A DNA stretch of 64,000 nt from Calvatia gigantea (taxonomy: Eukaryota > Basidiomycota > Agaricomycetes > Agaricales > Lycoperdaceae). The stretch lies in assembly GCA_025093985.1 (NCBI GenBank), contig JACAAK010000014.1, positions 1,364,001 through 1,428,000 of the forward strand. Reading direction: 5' to 3'. The notes under the pieces were generated by a model. It had not been told where the DNA came from, did no database searches, and saw nothing but the letters and a program-made list of their open reading frames with translations. This document shows positions 11,076-26,155 of the stretch, in pieces (the first letter of the stretch is position 1; each line of letters opens with the position of its first letter). Both the position numbers and the translations under genes were made by a program.

Positions 11076-14000
11076 CTATACATCGTCCTCCGGTCCCTCT
11101 TCTATCAATTTCGCATATTCCTCATAGCTCGCAAACGTAGGCAGCGAGCGTAGCCTTTTGCGCTCTCCGTTTTTTTCTTCTGGATTACGTTTGCGCTTTC
11201 GTGGTTCCTCCAAGTTAATCCCTTCCCATTCTTCGCCATCTTCCTCTCCTTCGTTATCGGAACCATCATATGCAATGAGCCCATCTGGAATTTCGTCCAG
11301 GGGAATGAGGTCCTCATTGTCAGAGTCCTCGACGAGGGAGAGAGTATCACTCTCATCTTCTTTGATCTGGTCCTCTCCCTCTTCGCCTCCTGAGGCTTCC
11401 GCGCCCTCAGTTTCGTCTTCACTGGCGCTGACAGTGTCAAAGTCTCCGTCGTCGCTGACCATCTTCGCGGAGAAGTCGGGAGAAAGGTCTTCATCTTCGT
11501 CTACCTCACTTTCATCGAGCAGCAGGTCTTCGTCGTCACCGTCTTTGGGCATTGTTGCCTTCATGGCCTGTACAATCGTTGGCATTTAACGAGTTTGCAT
11601 AGGCATAAATTATACATACCTTCCAGATTTCGTCCTCTTCGATTTCGCTATCCTCCTCTTCACCTTCAGTCCCATCCCCACCCCCGACTTCCGGACCTTC
11701 CCCACTATCACTCTCGATTTTCTCCCGTTCTTCATCCTCTCCTTCACTGCCTCCGTATGTCTGTTCTTGCGTCTTCTGAACTTTTCGGGTAACTTCGTCC
11801 TTACGCTTGAAGTAGTTGTAGAAGAATAGTTGGTCAACTGGGATTTCAGCCTCCTTTTTCTTCCAGAATGCGGGTTGATTGACTTGGACGTCAGGTACTT
11901 CCCCTTTCCGCAATTTAACCCCGTCAACGGCACTTCCGGCTGGTTGCATTGCACTTGCACCTGAAGCGTCCTATTAGTTGTTCAGCAATATGAGATGGGA
12001 AGAGAAAAACCCGCCTTTGCCTTCAATACCAGAGGGTTTCTTTTTGGGGTTTTTGTACACGAATCTATCTAGGAAGTGAGAAAGTGTATTTTGTGTGAGG
12101 TCTGCCGTGGTTGTAAGTGGTTGGGCCGCGAGAAGTTGGCGGGTGAGGAGGGAAACCGTTGGATGATAATGATGGAGGAGAGGTATCTGGAAAGAAGATG
12201 TGAGGTCAAGGGCCATGAAAATGAGAATTTTGAATTACCAATTCCCAGAAGGGCGAATTACCAGCGTGTGCGTAGAGGGGATCGCGTTTCCTTGGGTCGT
12301 ATCTTTCGTTGTCTTTGGTTGCTTTCTCTGCATCGAAGATCACGGATCGGAGGCCAGGGACTGTGCTGAAGAGCTGAGAGGAGTTGGTGGTTGGTTATTG
12401 CGAGAAAGACTGACAGAGGGATGAACATACTTCGCCCAAAAGATATAAGCCACCCGAGATGAATTCTGTAGCGCCATTCCCACCACTGGCAAGGACTTGG
12501 ACAAAGCGTTTAATGAGAGCTTTTTTGCGGTCTGCTGACTGTTCTGGGTCGGCTTTGATGGACTTGTACAGTAGATTGAGGTACATCGCTTGCTTGGAGG
12601 ATGTGCCTAGGCGAGAATCATGCAAGGACTCGTAGAGAGTACGGAAGTATCGGTCGATGATCGGTTTTGCGGTATTGGGAGAGGTTTTGAACAGTGTGAG
12701 GGAAATTTGTTGAATGAGGACAAGAGCTTGGATGGAGATATTGAATGTGGATTTGTGGGTGATGAGGAAGAGGGTGTCCAGATGTGCGTTGATCCTGGTA
12801 TCGCAAATGGTTAGGTCACCATCGGGAAAATAATATGGTACCTACCTAGTTTCACCCGCCTCGGCTTTGGCAAACGGTAGGGCACGATTCACACCCGTCA
12901 GGAGGGCAGAGATCAATTTTGAATTGGAGTCCTCAACCTCAATGAACCCGGCAGCGCCGTCAATCTCTTTCCCTATCGCGCCCCTTTTCTTTCTCTTTTT
13001 CACAAATATGCGACCCTTTCTGTCCCGTTGTATTTCTCCATTCTTCTCCGGAGGTTGTTCGCCATGGTCCTCTGCAGAGCCCGTTGTTTCGGGTTCAGAG
13101 CCGAGAACATCGCTAAAAAGCTCGAAGTAGATGTCAATCAACTGCGCGGCAACTTCGCGATCGGTTTGCGAAGGAGTGAGCACAATTTGGTTGAAGGTTA
13201 CAGTTGCATAGTATTGTGCATGTACTCCACGTGATGGTCTCTTGCCTTTTACTTGAGATTGCGATTTGGATTGTGCGGAAGGCTCAACTTGGGAGAAACG
13301 AATATGTTGGTCTGTTGGGGCTGAGGTGCTGGCGGCGGAGCGAATGGATGGTTTGAGAATAAGAGAGGTGATTTCGCGCACCACGACTGATTTCATTGAC
13401 GGGTGAGCCTGAAGGAGTTGGAGTAGGTAGTAAGAGGCTCGCGAGCATATCGATTTGGAGGTATCGCCCTGATATAAGACTGAGCTGTTGAGAGAGGAAA
13501 ATGCGAGATCCAACGTACGAGTTTGTTGACAAGCAATTGTAAAAGATTTTGTTCTTGTTCTGGTTTGGCTCTTAGAAGGGTGAATAGGAGGGACATGGTT
13601 TGTGTTCGGACATATGGTAGGGGGTCAAGGGATAGTGTCTAGCATGGGCATTAAATTTGCGCCGGAATCACGATTGTGTGACTGACCTCCAGGATTTGAA
13701 GGATGGAGAAGAGATACTTTTTCAGCCAATCCTCAAAGTACCAGACGAGGAGATATTCATCAGTAACTTGGGGATGTAGCAGCGGTTGATCACGAAAGTA
13801 CCTAGCGAGCTTTAGAATGGCTGCGCGGGCGATACATTTAGATACCCACTTGAGTTTTCTATTTGGTGCACCACCTCCAACCCACCAATCAACGATGCAC
13901 CGCAAAGCCTTCAGACTTTCATCGCGACCTCCACCACCTTTTCCAGACATGACCCTCAAGGTGTCAAGGGCTTTCGTGTTGTGAATTGGACTGCTTTGTA

Positions 14001-14340
14001 CCAGGAGTGTTAGTGCACTCAGCCGGTCAGAGAGGGTACCGGAATGGGCAACTTTGGTGAAGAAGGAAGCTTCTGAGGACGATGTTGACGCGGAGAGAAA
14101 GGATTGAGTATCTTTATCAATTAGAGATGTGCCCCTTTCCATCAGAGAAGCTATTTGTGTAGCATTGGGTGTTGAAGTGGGTGCCGGAGGTGAGGAGAGT
14201 GGTGGTAGGCTTGTATGCCAGATAGAGGACGGAGGCACAACCAGCTGATCTTTGTGCAAATCGTCCCTTGCATCATTTCTGATAGGCTTTCCAGATTTTT
14301 TTGTTGCAGTCCCGATCTTTTTTGAATCCGCCCGAGCCAT
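11076..14340 (-). CDS. MAK21: MAK21/NOC1 ribosome-assembly factor (CBF/Mak21 family)
   Basis: Nucleolar factor that pairs with Noc2 in early 60S pre-ribosomes. Rebuilt as complement(join(11076..11567,11620..11960,12021..12186,12239..12373,12431..12794,12846..13468,13519..13638,13687..14340)), 2895 nt, 964 residues, close to the family size. Landmarks: SSIWHTSLP and the TLSDRLSALTLLVQSSP helical repeat near the N-terminus; DWWVGGGAPNRKLK; YFEDWLKKYLFSILQILE; SKQAMYLNLLYKSIKADP in the CBF domain; then FWELIPLLHHYHPTVSL and the C-terminal AFWKKKEAEIPVDQLFF. The last 200 residues are strongly acidic with repeated Asp/Glu/Ser blocks, typical of Mak21. The intron 11961-12020 fits the frame only if it starts with GC (GCAAAG) and ends CAG, which is less certain than the others. 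It diverges from PRP43. Confidence 0.92.
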
Positions 14341-14471
14341 TGTAGTTGAAGATAGTTTGAAGGGGGGGAAAATGCGATCTGAATCACGGGATCAACCACA
14401 TCATATCACGTGCATATTTTTTCTAAAATTCTGGAGGGCCAATCCTGCCCGGCTTGTCTTCCAACTTCACT
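14341..14471. promoter_or_regulatory. 131-bp divergent promoter between MAK21 and PRP43
   Basis: Only 131 bp separate the two start codons, so both core promoters and both 5' leaders must share this stretch. Both products act in ribosome assembly. I see no obvious TATA box or named motif. Confidence 0.7.
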
Positions 14472-17274
<2,803 letters not shown>

Positions 17275-18176
17275 TCAGTCATATCAATATTAACCCAGTG
17301 AGAATCCTGTTGGTTCAAAATAAATAAAAACAAATAGTTTGGTGATTGGTGATTCGTGTGTATGTGAGTGTGTGGGTGCAATCAGCAGGAAGGATTCCTG
17401 TTGATTTGGTTTGGTTGTCCTTTGTTCGATGTAAGCCCTCTGTTCCCATTCCCTCAATAAAACATTTTGATGCACCATGCTCTGGTGTCCTGCTGCTGCC
17501 AATTTGAGGTCCTGTAATGGAAACAGTATGAATGAGTGTTTGTTGACCTTCATTCTTCCTTCCATAAATCCTGCCTGGTTATTAAAGCCATTGAGGTGAT
17601 TTTCAATGCTCTTTCCTGCTGGTAGATATACTTATCATATGTTTGTGGATGGAAAAGGAGAAAATCCATGTTTTATGTGAATGTAACTGATGTGAATCCT
17701 AGGTCCAGGTAGGGCAATCAACTCAATACATGCACTTCAGAGAGTATGGGTGGCCATCTCTCCTATGTCAAACATTTGACAAATTCATGAGGGAAAATGC
17801 TGGTCCATTTTTGGGGATTATTCTATTTGGCAATCCTGTTTCACATAAGCCTATTTGGGAACCCAGTTCTCATGACCCTAATACATGATGCCAAGTGCAA
17901 TGCCAAGGCTGATTTGTGAGTGCTGTAAAGTAGAAGTTGCACTTGAGTCCTATTAAATAACCACAGTATAATACATCAAAAAAATAAGATATATTTAGGC
18001 AATTGAAGGGTATAGACATAGGAATCTAGTGATGTACAATTTATTATGGAGTGACAAAGTCTCAGTGGCCCTCTCCACCACCTAGACTAAGCCACCATTA
18101 GTTTGGGTGCTTAACCATATAAGGCAAAAATATTGTCCAAATACAGCTAAATACCTCAGCTAGTGATTTAGTCTCC
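17275..18176. other. AT-rich flank, no gene recognised
   Basis: The 3' untranslated region of PRP43 must lie at the start. Base composition drops and stop codons fill all frames, which is the look of decayed transposon DNA, but I could not assign any part of it to a family. Confidence 0.5.
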
Positions 18177-18455
18177 TGTCACAGCCTATATACATACTTA
18201 CCTGCTCTTATTTAAACTTTTATTTGTCTTATTTCTTAATTACTATGTTTTACTCTCATCCACTCTCCCCTATTTCCCCCACATTCCATTCTTATTTTTA
18301 ATGTCTGATATTAATTTCTGATTATCCTCCTTATATCTAGTCATTATGTCTACCATTTCTACTCCCACTTTCCCTGTAATTCCCTTTCTCAGTTCTTAGT
18401 GGTTCTGTTTACCTTATTTTTTTTAGTTAGTTGCATTCCTGGTGTTGTTAGAATA
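18177..18455 (+). repeat. Decayed 5' part of a family B LTR
   Basis: Starts TGTCACAGCC and follows the order of the family B LTR (25531-26143) through a CTCTCCCCTATTTCCCCC-like stretch, the block around CTGATTATCCTCCTTATA and TAGTTGCATTCCTGGTG. It stops before the TATA region of the intact LTRs, so it is a truncated relic. Confidence 0.65.
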
Positions 18456-18492
18456 ATGTAGACTTACAGTAGATAATGATCTATCATCATGT

Positions 18493-18796
18493 TGTTGTGG
18501 TTTTCACTGTTCTCACTGCACTGCCACACTTGTCTCCATTCTTACCTGCCTATGTACCTGTTTCAGGATATTCTAGTCTCAGTGATCTCTGAGTATTGAC
18601 TCATATACTACCACACCATGCTTATCAGATGTTTCACATAGTAGCTTCATCTATTCAACTGGATGTCCCTTTGTATTTAAGTGTATATACTACACCTGTA
18701 TTCAATATGCTTAACTACCTGATTTTATTCCCTTACTCACCCTCAAGACTTAGCCTAAGCTGCAACCTGAGGTCCTAACAGACTAAGGTTGTAATG
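18493..18796 (+). repeat. 5' LTR of element A1 (family A)
   Basis: Aligns end to end with the 306-bp A3 LTR: starts TGTTGTGG and contains the conserved TTAGCCTAAGCTGCAACCTG block. It ends GTAATG where intact copies end GTAACA, and is followed after 3 nt by TGGTTAAG, the family A primer site. The most diverged family A LTR of the window. Confidence 0.8.
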
Positions 18797-18881
18797 TTTG
18801 GTTAAGTATCTCTACCTCACCTTGCAAAGAGAAAACTGAAACAGGCTTGAACTACAGTGAACCCAGAGCTAGTATATAAGC

Positions 18882-20822
18882 TTGAACCTAGACAAATACA
18901 GAGAACTGAACCTAAAAGTCATAGACAATGAGTCAGAAACATCAAATGAAGAAGAGACAGGGAACTCCAAAGTATCTATATCCAAAGAACCAGTTGAACA
19001 TTTGTACAATGAACCCAGTGACAACCCACAAGAAGTAAACCCAACAGGAGAAGAAAAAGTACTATTAGAACTTCTAAATAAACTCAACCTAGCAGAAGGG
19101 GAGTTAGAACATCAGGAGAACCCAGAACAAGGAGAATCAGACTCAGATAAATCAAGTTCAGACAAAATAGAATCAAACCTAGAAATGCCCAACAACACTG
19201 CACCTACCTCAGGATCCAATAGGAAAGGCCTAGTACCAGACCTGGAATTCTTCAATGGTACCTGCACAAAATTCAATGACTGGTGGAGAGCCATGACACT
19301 CTTCATGAAATTCAACAAGATTATTGCAGCTAATGACAAAGCTATAGCAGTCCTAGCCAGACTGCAAGAAGGAACAGCAGGAGCCTATACAGCTATGAAA
19401 GCACCACAAATTTTAGAAGGTGAAGACTCAGTAGATTGGAAGGTGTTCTCAGAGGAATTTAGAAAGATGTTCTTGGATAATACATCAAACACCAAGGCTG
19501 AATGGTAAATCGAAAAATTCAAGTAGGGAAACTGTAACACTGCTGACTACTCAATCAAGTTTGAAGTTCTGAAGAGCAAGGCAAAAACTGACAACAAACA
19601 TACCACATTCTTACTCAAAAAGAATGCCTGCCAAAATATCATCCATACAATTATGGAGTATCCACCTATCACTAGACCTGATACCTATGTTGAATAGAAA
19701 GAAGCAATACTCTCCATAGGACAAGGTTATGAAGCATTGGAGTACTGAGGAGACAAGAAAACCAGTACAGGCACCACCTATGGAGGAATAGGAGAACCCA
19801 TGGAGATAGGAAGCAGATAACATATCTTTAATGCCAAGGGAGAGCCCAAATGCCACAATTGTGGCATTTTCAGGCATATTGCCAAAGATTGCAAGAAACC
19901 CAAGGGGTTGACCTGCTACAATTGCAGAAAGACTGGTCATATCACCAAAGCTTGCACTGCATCCAAGAAAGTATAAATCCAAGCAGTAGAAGAAGCTAAA
20001 CAAGAGGAGAAGAAGGATTTTTCCAAGGACTCTGAGTAGGCACTGTTTCATGAGTCAAAAAATTTGTATCTAGGATATTAGACAAATTCTACATGATTCC
20101 TCAGAAATGAAAGCACAAATTAAACCTAAAAGGAGAAATACAGATGAAAGAAAAGAAGATCATGGTGAATACCATTGTCAATTCAGGATGTACTACCAGC
20201 AGTATCAGCAAGAAGCTTGTGGATGAAAAAAAATACCTACAAGGAAACTAGGACAACAGATTATGGTATTAAACACAGATGGCACACTGAACCAAGGAGG
20301 CAAAGTAACAGAAATAGCCTCAATTGAGGTTAATATCCAGGGACATAAAGAAAAAATTGAAGCATTGGTCATACAACTACAGGATAGAGCTGAAATATTC
20401 CTAGGACATGACTGGCTAGTCAAGCACAACCCAGAAGTAGACTGGAACTCTGGAGAAATCAAGTTCACCTAATACTTGCCAACCTATCAATTCCCACACC
20501 AGAACATTCATATCACAGACAGAATCTGAAGCATAGCCACAATGAAAGACCTATAGGCAGAGGAGGACAAGCCAGATCTGACCAAACCAGAAGACTTACC
20601 AGATTATATCCAGCCTTTCACATATCTATTCAACAAGACAACATTTGACAAACTTCCAGAGTGAACAGAATGGGACTACAAAATAAACCTAACAGATGAT
20701 GTACCAAAGGAGATAAATACCAGCATGTATAACATGACAGTTAAGGAACAGGACAAACTCTGAGCATTCATCAAGGAGAACCTCAAATCAGGACAAATAA
20801 GGCTATCAAAATCCTTATATGC
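18882..20822 (+). pseudogene. Gag and 5' pol remnant of element A1
   Basis: Dead family A coding region. Gag (capsid part) is open from 18882 to 19506 but lacks an ATG: the codon that is ATG in A2 (36318) is ATA here. Stops then break the frame. Two CCHC knuckles ([14 protein letters not shown] and [14 protein letters not shown]) lie near 19850-19965, and the protease region (VIQLQDRAEIFLGHDWLVKHNPEV) near 20370-20445. The in-frame TGA at 19746-19748 is shared by all four family A gag copies. The element is cut at 20822 by the family C LTR; the rest of pol is not in the window. Confidence 0.85.
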
Positions 20823-21445
20823 TGTTACAAACTTACTACATTTCTGGACTCTTCACATATATTAACCTTATCTTGTATCAGACTATCTCTTTTCTCCAGA
20901 CTTACCTCTTCTATTTTTATTTATTATCATATATACTTCTAGTCTATCTTCTTATGACTCTTCCTGAGTCATGTTTCTGTTTATACCTCATATTTTCTGC
21001 TACTGAACTTCTATCTACTTGTCTCCTTCTTCATATAACTCATATCACTTCTTTTCTATTGATTACCTATCCCTTATGACTCCTTAGATTGCCAATTAAC
21101 CTATAATAGTCTCTTATTGACTCATATTCTCTTACTATGTAATTACTCATCTTCTACATGTAGCTAGTATATAACTCTAAGCAGTACTATTGTATTACCT
21201 TAGGTTATTCTAGTAACAAGCTTCCTATCTTCACTTGTCTACTACAAGGTTAACAACCTTGGGGACTGTAGAGACATTTAACTTGGACTTCTCAGACAAG
21301 TGTGAGCTTCTACTCAAGGGAGCAATCTGAAGTCTGCACAGAAGTCATTGAGACTTGTTATATTCTCCTAAGCTATAGCATTGAACCTTCTCTCTGAGTA
21401 GAGGACAATCTGGGCTTGGTTGTGAAGTAGGTAACATATGTAACA
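20823..21445 (+). repeat. 5' LTR of a family C gypsy element
   Basis: 623-bp LTR starting TGTTACAAACTTAC and ending TATGTAACA. Its TATA box (TATATAA, 21168) is followed 34 nt later by AGGTTATTCT (21202-21211), whose complement AGAATAACCT lies 2 nt beyond the LTR end (21448-21457), a self-priming layout. It is inserted into A1 pol. Reverse-orientation relatives lie at 47823-57006 (split), 57182-57819 and 57884-58256. Confidence 0.75.
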
Positions 21446-21711
21446 TAAGAATAACCTCATCTCCTTTCTCTTGTTTCTATATGACTCTTATGGCCAGCTT
21501 CTGCTGATTATTCCTCTATCTAGTTGACATTGAGAAGCCTTCCCAGTAATAGGGTTAAGAAGAGTAGAACTTCAGGTCTACTAGGATTCTTCCTCAGCAA
21601 GTAGCATTGAGAAGAGTGGAACTCTTACCACTAAGTTTTATTTTCTCCTAATCCTCCATGCATTGATACATTGAGAAGCCTCCACCTAGTAGCATCAAGT
21701 AGAGTTAGCCT
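21446..21711 (+). other. Family C leader with primer binding site
   Basis: Non-coding leader after the C LTR. The putative self-priming site AGAATAACCT is at 21448-21457. The leader then holds three imprecise repeats of an ATTGAGAAG-containing unit near 21528, 21607 and 21670. Confidence 0.5.
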
Positions 21712-24217
21712 GGTAGATGAATCAAGCTCGGACAAAACAGAATCAGAAACTGACTCCAACATGACCGACAACGCAGTAGTGCCCACAACAATGTCCAGTG
21801 GGAAAGGCCTAGTGCCAGACCTGGGATTCTTCAATGGCACCCGCACCAAGTTCGACGACTGGTGGAGAGCAATGACACTCTTCATGAAATTCAACAAGAT
21901 AGTTTTGGCAGACAATAAAGCCATAGCAGTCTTAGCCAGACTGCGAGGAGGAACTGCAGGAGCATATGCAGCTATGAGAGTACCAGCCATCCTAGAATCT
22001 GAGGATTCAGTGGACTGGAAGGTCTTCTCTGAGGAATTTAGAAGAACCTTCTCAGATGATGCCTCAAACAGCAAAGCCGAATGGCAGATCGAAAAATTCA
22101 AACAGGGAAACCGAAACACAGCCAACTACTTAATCGAATTCGAGGTGCTGAAAAGCAAGGCCAAGACTGACAGCAAGCATGCTATGTTCTTACTTAGGAA
22201 GAATGCCCGACAAGACATTATACATATGATCACAGGCTATCCACCCTCAGCCAGGCTGGACACATATACAGAATGGAAAGAAGCCATATTGTCCGTTGGA
22301 CAAGGATATGAGGCATCCGAATACTGAGGAGACAGGAAAACAAACACTGGCACTACCTATGGAGGAATGGGTGAGCCCATGGAGATAGGAAGCAGGCATC
22401 ACGTCTTTAACGACAAAGGAGAACCAAAGTGCTACAACTGTGGCATTTTTGGCCATATCACCAAAGATTGCAAAAAACCCAAGGAGTTAATATGCTACAA
22501 CTGCAGAAAAAAAGGATACATAGCCAAAGCTTGCACTGCACCCAAGAAGATCCAAGTCTGAGGAGTAGAGGAGGCTACCAACGAAGAAGGAAAGGATTTT
22601 TCCGAAGACTCTGAGTAGGCACTACCTCAAGAGTCAGAAAGCTTGTATCTAGGATATCAGACAAATTCTACACGATTCCTCAGAGAAGAAAGCATGAACT
22701 GAATCTAAAAGGAAAAATACAAACGGCAGGAAAGGAGATAACAGTCAACACCATTGTAGACTCAGGGTGCACAACCAGCAGCATCAGCAAAAAACTGGTA
22801 GATGAAGAAGGACTCCCTACCTGGAAATTGGAACGACAAATTTTGGTACTAAACACAGACGGAATGCCTAACCAAGGTGGAAAAGTAACGGAAACCATGA
22901 TGATCAACATCGACATCCAGGGACATAAGGAACAAATTGAGGCCTCAGTCGTACAACTACAGGACAGAGCGGAAATCTTTTTAGGACATGATTGGCTAGT
23001 CAAACATAACCCGGAGGTAGACTGGAACAACAGAGAAATTAAGTTTACCCAGTGTCCACCAGACTGCCAATTTCCCCATCAGAACATCACTATCACTGAA
23101 AAGCTGCGAAGTATAATGGCCACAGAAGACCTATGGGAAGAAGAAGACGAGCCAGACCCGACCAAACCGGAAGACCTACCAGACTACGTACAACCATTCA
23201 CGCACTTATTCAACAAAACGACATTCAACAAACTCCCAGAACGAACTGAATGGGACCATGAGATAGTTTTAACAGAAGATGCCCCAAAAGAAATAAGTGC
23301 GGGGACATACAACATGACGGTTAAAGAACAGGACGAACTCAAGTCATTCATCAAGAAAAACCTAGAATCAGGACGAATATGACCATCGAAGTCCCCATAT
23401 GCAGCACCAACATTCTTCATCTTGAAGAAAGACAGGTCCAAAAGGCTGATCCAGGACTATAGACGGCTAAACAATGTGGTCGTCAAAGACAAAACACCAT
23501 TGCCAAGAATTGGCAAAGTAATTGACAAACTTGGAAAAGCCAAATACTTCAACAAGCTGGACATCATCTGGGGATACAACAATGTCAGGATCAAAGAAGG
23601 AGATGAATGGAAGGCCACCTTCCTCACCAATGAAGGACTCTTCGAGCCAATGGTCATGTACTTTGGCCTAAGCAACTTGCCAGGGATGTTCTCCAGAATG
23701 ATGACAAGCATCTTCCACGACCTCTTACAAAACGGAGATATTGTAAACTATATGGATGACTTTGCCATCCCAGGAGACACTAAGGAGCAACTAAAGGAAT
23801 GGACAGTATGATTTCTGGAACGAGCAGCCCAGTACAATCTATGCTTCAAACAAACCAAGTGCATTTTCGATGCAGAAGAGATCCCCATGCTAGGAGTTAG
23901 GGTAGGACATGGACGAATCAAAATGGAAGAAGACAAAGTAAAATTGGTATGAGAATAGCCTGAACTCAAAAACACCAAGGGGGTAGAGAGGTTCCTGGGC
24001 TTTGCAAATTACTATTGACGCTTTATCAAAAACTTTAGTATGATTGTGGGACTCCTAAACAAACTCAAAGGAGCAGCCACATGGGAATGGACGTAAGAGC
24101 ACCAGGCCTCATTCAATCAACTCAAGAAATGCATCACCAAGGAACCGGTCCTGACACTACCACAAAGACATGGCCAATTCAGAGTAGAAGTCGATGCATC
24201 AGATTATGCATTAGGGA
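21712..24217 (+). pseudogene. LTR-less family A segment (A4): gag to RNase H
   Basis: Starts inside family A gag and ends inside RNase H, with family C sequence on both sides and no LTR at either end. It has the gag capsid (open to the shared TGA at 22325-22327), two knuckles ([28 protein letters not shown]), protease VDSGCTTSS, and reverse transcriptase with an intact catalytic NYMDDFAIPGD, the only family A copy here that keeps YMDD. Stops occur in pol, for example TGA near 23380 and 23808. Confidence 0.85.
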
Positions 24218-25530
24218 CCTTCAGTACTATACCTGGAAAGAACCTATTATACTCCATATATGAGATTCCAGAAACCCAAATTATTACAAGAATTACCTGT
24301 TCCTACAAGGAAGTCTAACAAACCTGAACAACCCAAGCCATCTCAAAGTGGCTAATTCAACTATTTTCAACCCAATTTGCCTTCACAGGAATCACCACCA
24401 CAAACCCCATCTCAAGCCATATCCCCTTCCCAGTTTGGAATTGAAAATCCCCAGACCCTACCATCTATCCTCAAAGACAACTTAAATGACAAAACCTTCT
24501 ATCAACTACCTGAACATCTAGACAAAACATCAGTCATCTCCAATAGAGAAGGAGATTACCTTCTATACCCAACTCAACAACTACCTTCTAGAGCATTAAC
24601 TCCAATATTTGGAATTGGAATATACAGGTTTCCCAGTAGAAGGTCTCCTAGTAGAGGTTGAAGAGGCAGAACACTCTCTCCCTCTCCTCTCTCATCACAA
24701 AGTCCCAGCAATGCTCCATCCACTCTGTCCTCTTTCTCACTTAGAGGAGGAGGTCAACAAAGACATTGAACCCCAGTAATTCAATTCATAGGAAATGATG
24801 GAAATTTAAAAGAAATTAGACAGAAACTTCTAAACTTTGATAGAACAAACCCAAGATTCAAAACTTGGTGGAGGCTAGTCAAGAACTACCTCAAAATGAA
24901 CCCCTAAGCATTTATGGATGACCAACAACAAATCAGATTTATTCTAGGCCTTATAGTTGAAGGAAAAGCCAGATCCTGGTCAGAACAATACTACAAAACC
25001 CAAATCACAGATGTCCATGGAAGGCCTATCCCATGGAAATATTCTACCTTCAAAGAGTTTGAAGTAGAATTTTAAAACACTTTACCCCAGTAGACAAACA
25101 AATCACTGTATGATGACAATGGTACAAACTAAAACAAAATAAATCATCTGCAGCAGATTTCAACCTTGAATTTCAATGCCTTGTATCAATTGAAGGTATT
25201 CAAGACAACAAAGCTTTAATTGAACAATATAAATGTGGACTCAACCCTTCTTTAGCCAGAGAAGTCTGGACAAGAAAAGAAGAACTACCAGAAACCATTG
25301 CAGAATAGTATACAGATGCAGTACAATGAGATTCAGTCAACTGCTAAGCTGATGCAATATGGCCTCAAAACTACCCTTGAAATCCAAATCCCTACCAACC
25401 ACCACAATACCCCCAATCAAATCACCCATCACACTTTCAGCAAAACAACCAACCTAGATGAACTATTAATGAAATACAAACTGAGCCTCAAGAATACAAA
25501 CTACAGTACAAAGATGAAGATCTGTATTAT
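24218..25530 (+). pseudogene. Family C gag remnant
   Basis: A gag of a third gypsy family, recognisable by the retrotransposon gag layout FDRTNPRFKTWWRLVKNYL and a WSEQYYKTQITD segment (about 24835-25020). Several stops break it. It continues at 35711 with its zinc knuckle, so B1 was inserted in it. The link to the LTR at 20823 is inferred from order and orientation. Confidence 0.7.
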
Positions 25531-26143
25531 TGTCACAACCCATACACACGCTCACCCGCTTCACCCGCTCTTACCCGGACTATACTTTATATTTTATTTA
25601 CCATTCGCTCTCACCTGCTCTCCCCCATCTCCCCCACTCTCCATTCTTACTATTATGTCTGACATTAATTTCCGATTATCCTCCTTGTACATTTCTCCGG
25701 TTGTCATACCTACTCCCGTTTCCCTTGTAATCCCTTTTACCATTCATATCGTTCCTGTTTCACCTTATTCCTTTTAGCTAGTTACATTCCCGGTGTTTTT
25801 ATCTAGCAGCCATACCTGGCCCGCACCTGAAGTTGTAGTAGTTTCCTTTTGTAGAACCACACTTCCTCGCGTATATAAACCGTAGCTACTTCGCCTGTAA
25901 TCCTCAGTCTGAAATCTACTTAGCAACATGCTTCTCCTATTCCACCTCTGTCTCTGTCTCTGTCTCTGCCTCTGACTCTGTCCTCGTCCCTTATTCTGAA
26001 GTTAGGACCACTCATCGGCAGGAGGGCGCAACACATACATTGAAGCCATGGTCCTCCCAAGTTCACCTGCTTCATCCACATCCACGCATCATCCCTGGGC
26101 ATCTAGACTCCAGTTGTCTCACCCGTGTGACCTATGCTTAACA
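25531..26143 (+). repeat. 5' LTR of B1
   Basis: Starts TGTCACAACCC and ends GCTTAACA. It has a TATA box (TATATAAA, 25872-25879), the 10-mer AGTCTGAAAT 34 nt later (25906-25915), and a TCTCTG-rich pyrimidine repeat near 25945-25985. The same 10-mer is kept in the 3' LTR and in the solo and B2 LTRs. Confidence 0.93.
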
Positions 26144-26155
26144 GTATTTCAGACT
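26144..26155 (+). promoter_or_regulatory. Putative self-priming primer binding site of B1
   Basis: After the LTR and two bases comes ATTTCAGACT (26146-26155), the exact complement of AGTCTGAAAT in the LTR just where transcription should start. No TGG for a tRNA 3' end is present, which argues for Tf1-type self-priming. Confidence 0.7.

Noticed and set aside
11158..11589. 143-codon serine-rich plus-strand frame
   Set aside because: Exact shadow of the acidic MAK21 C-terminus; Asp/Glu codons read as Ser on the other strand.
12076..12424. Plus-strand frames of 97 and 74 codons
   Set aside because: They overlap MAK21 exons 5 and 6, whose conserved protein accounts for the sequence.
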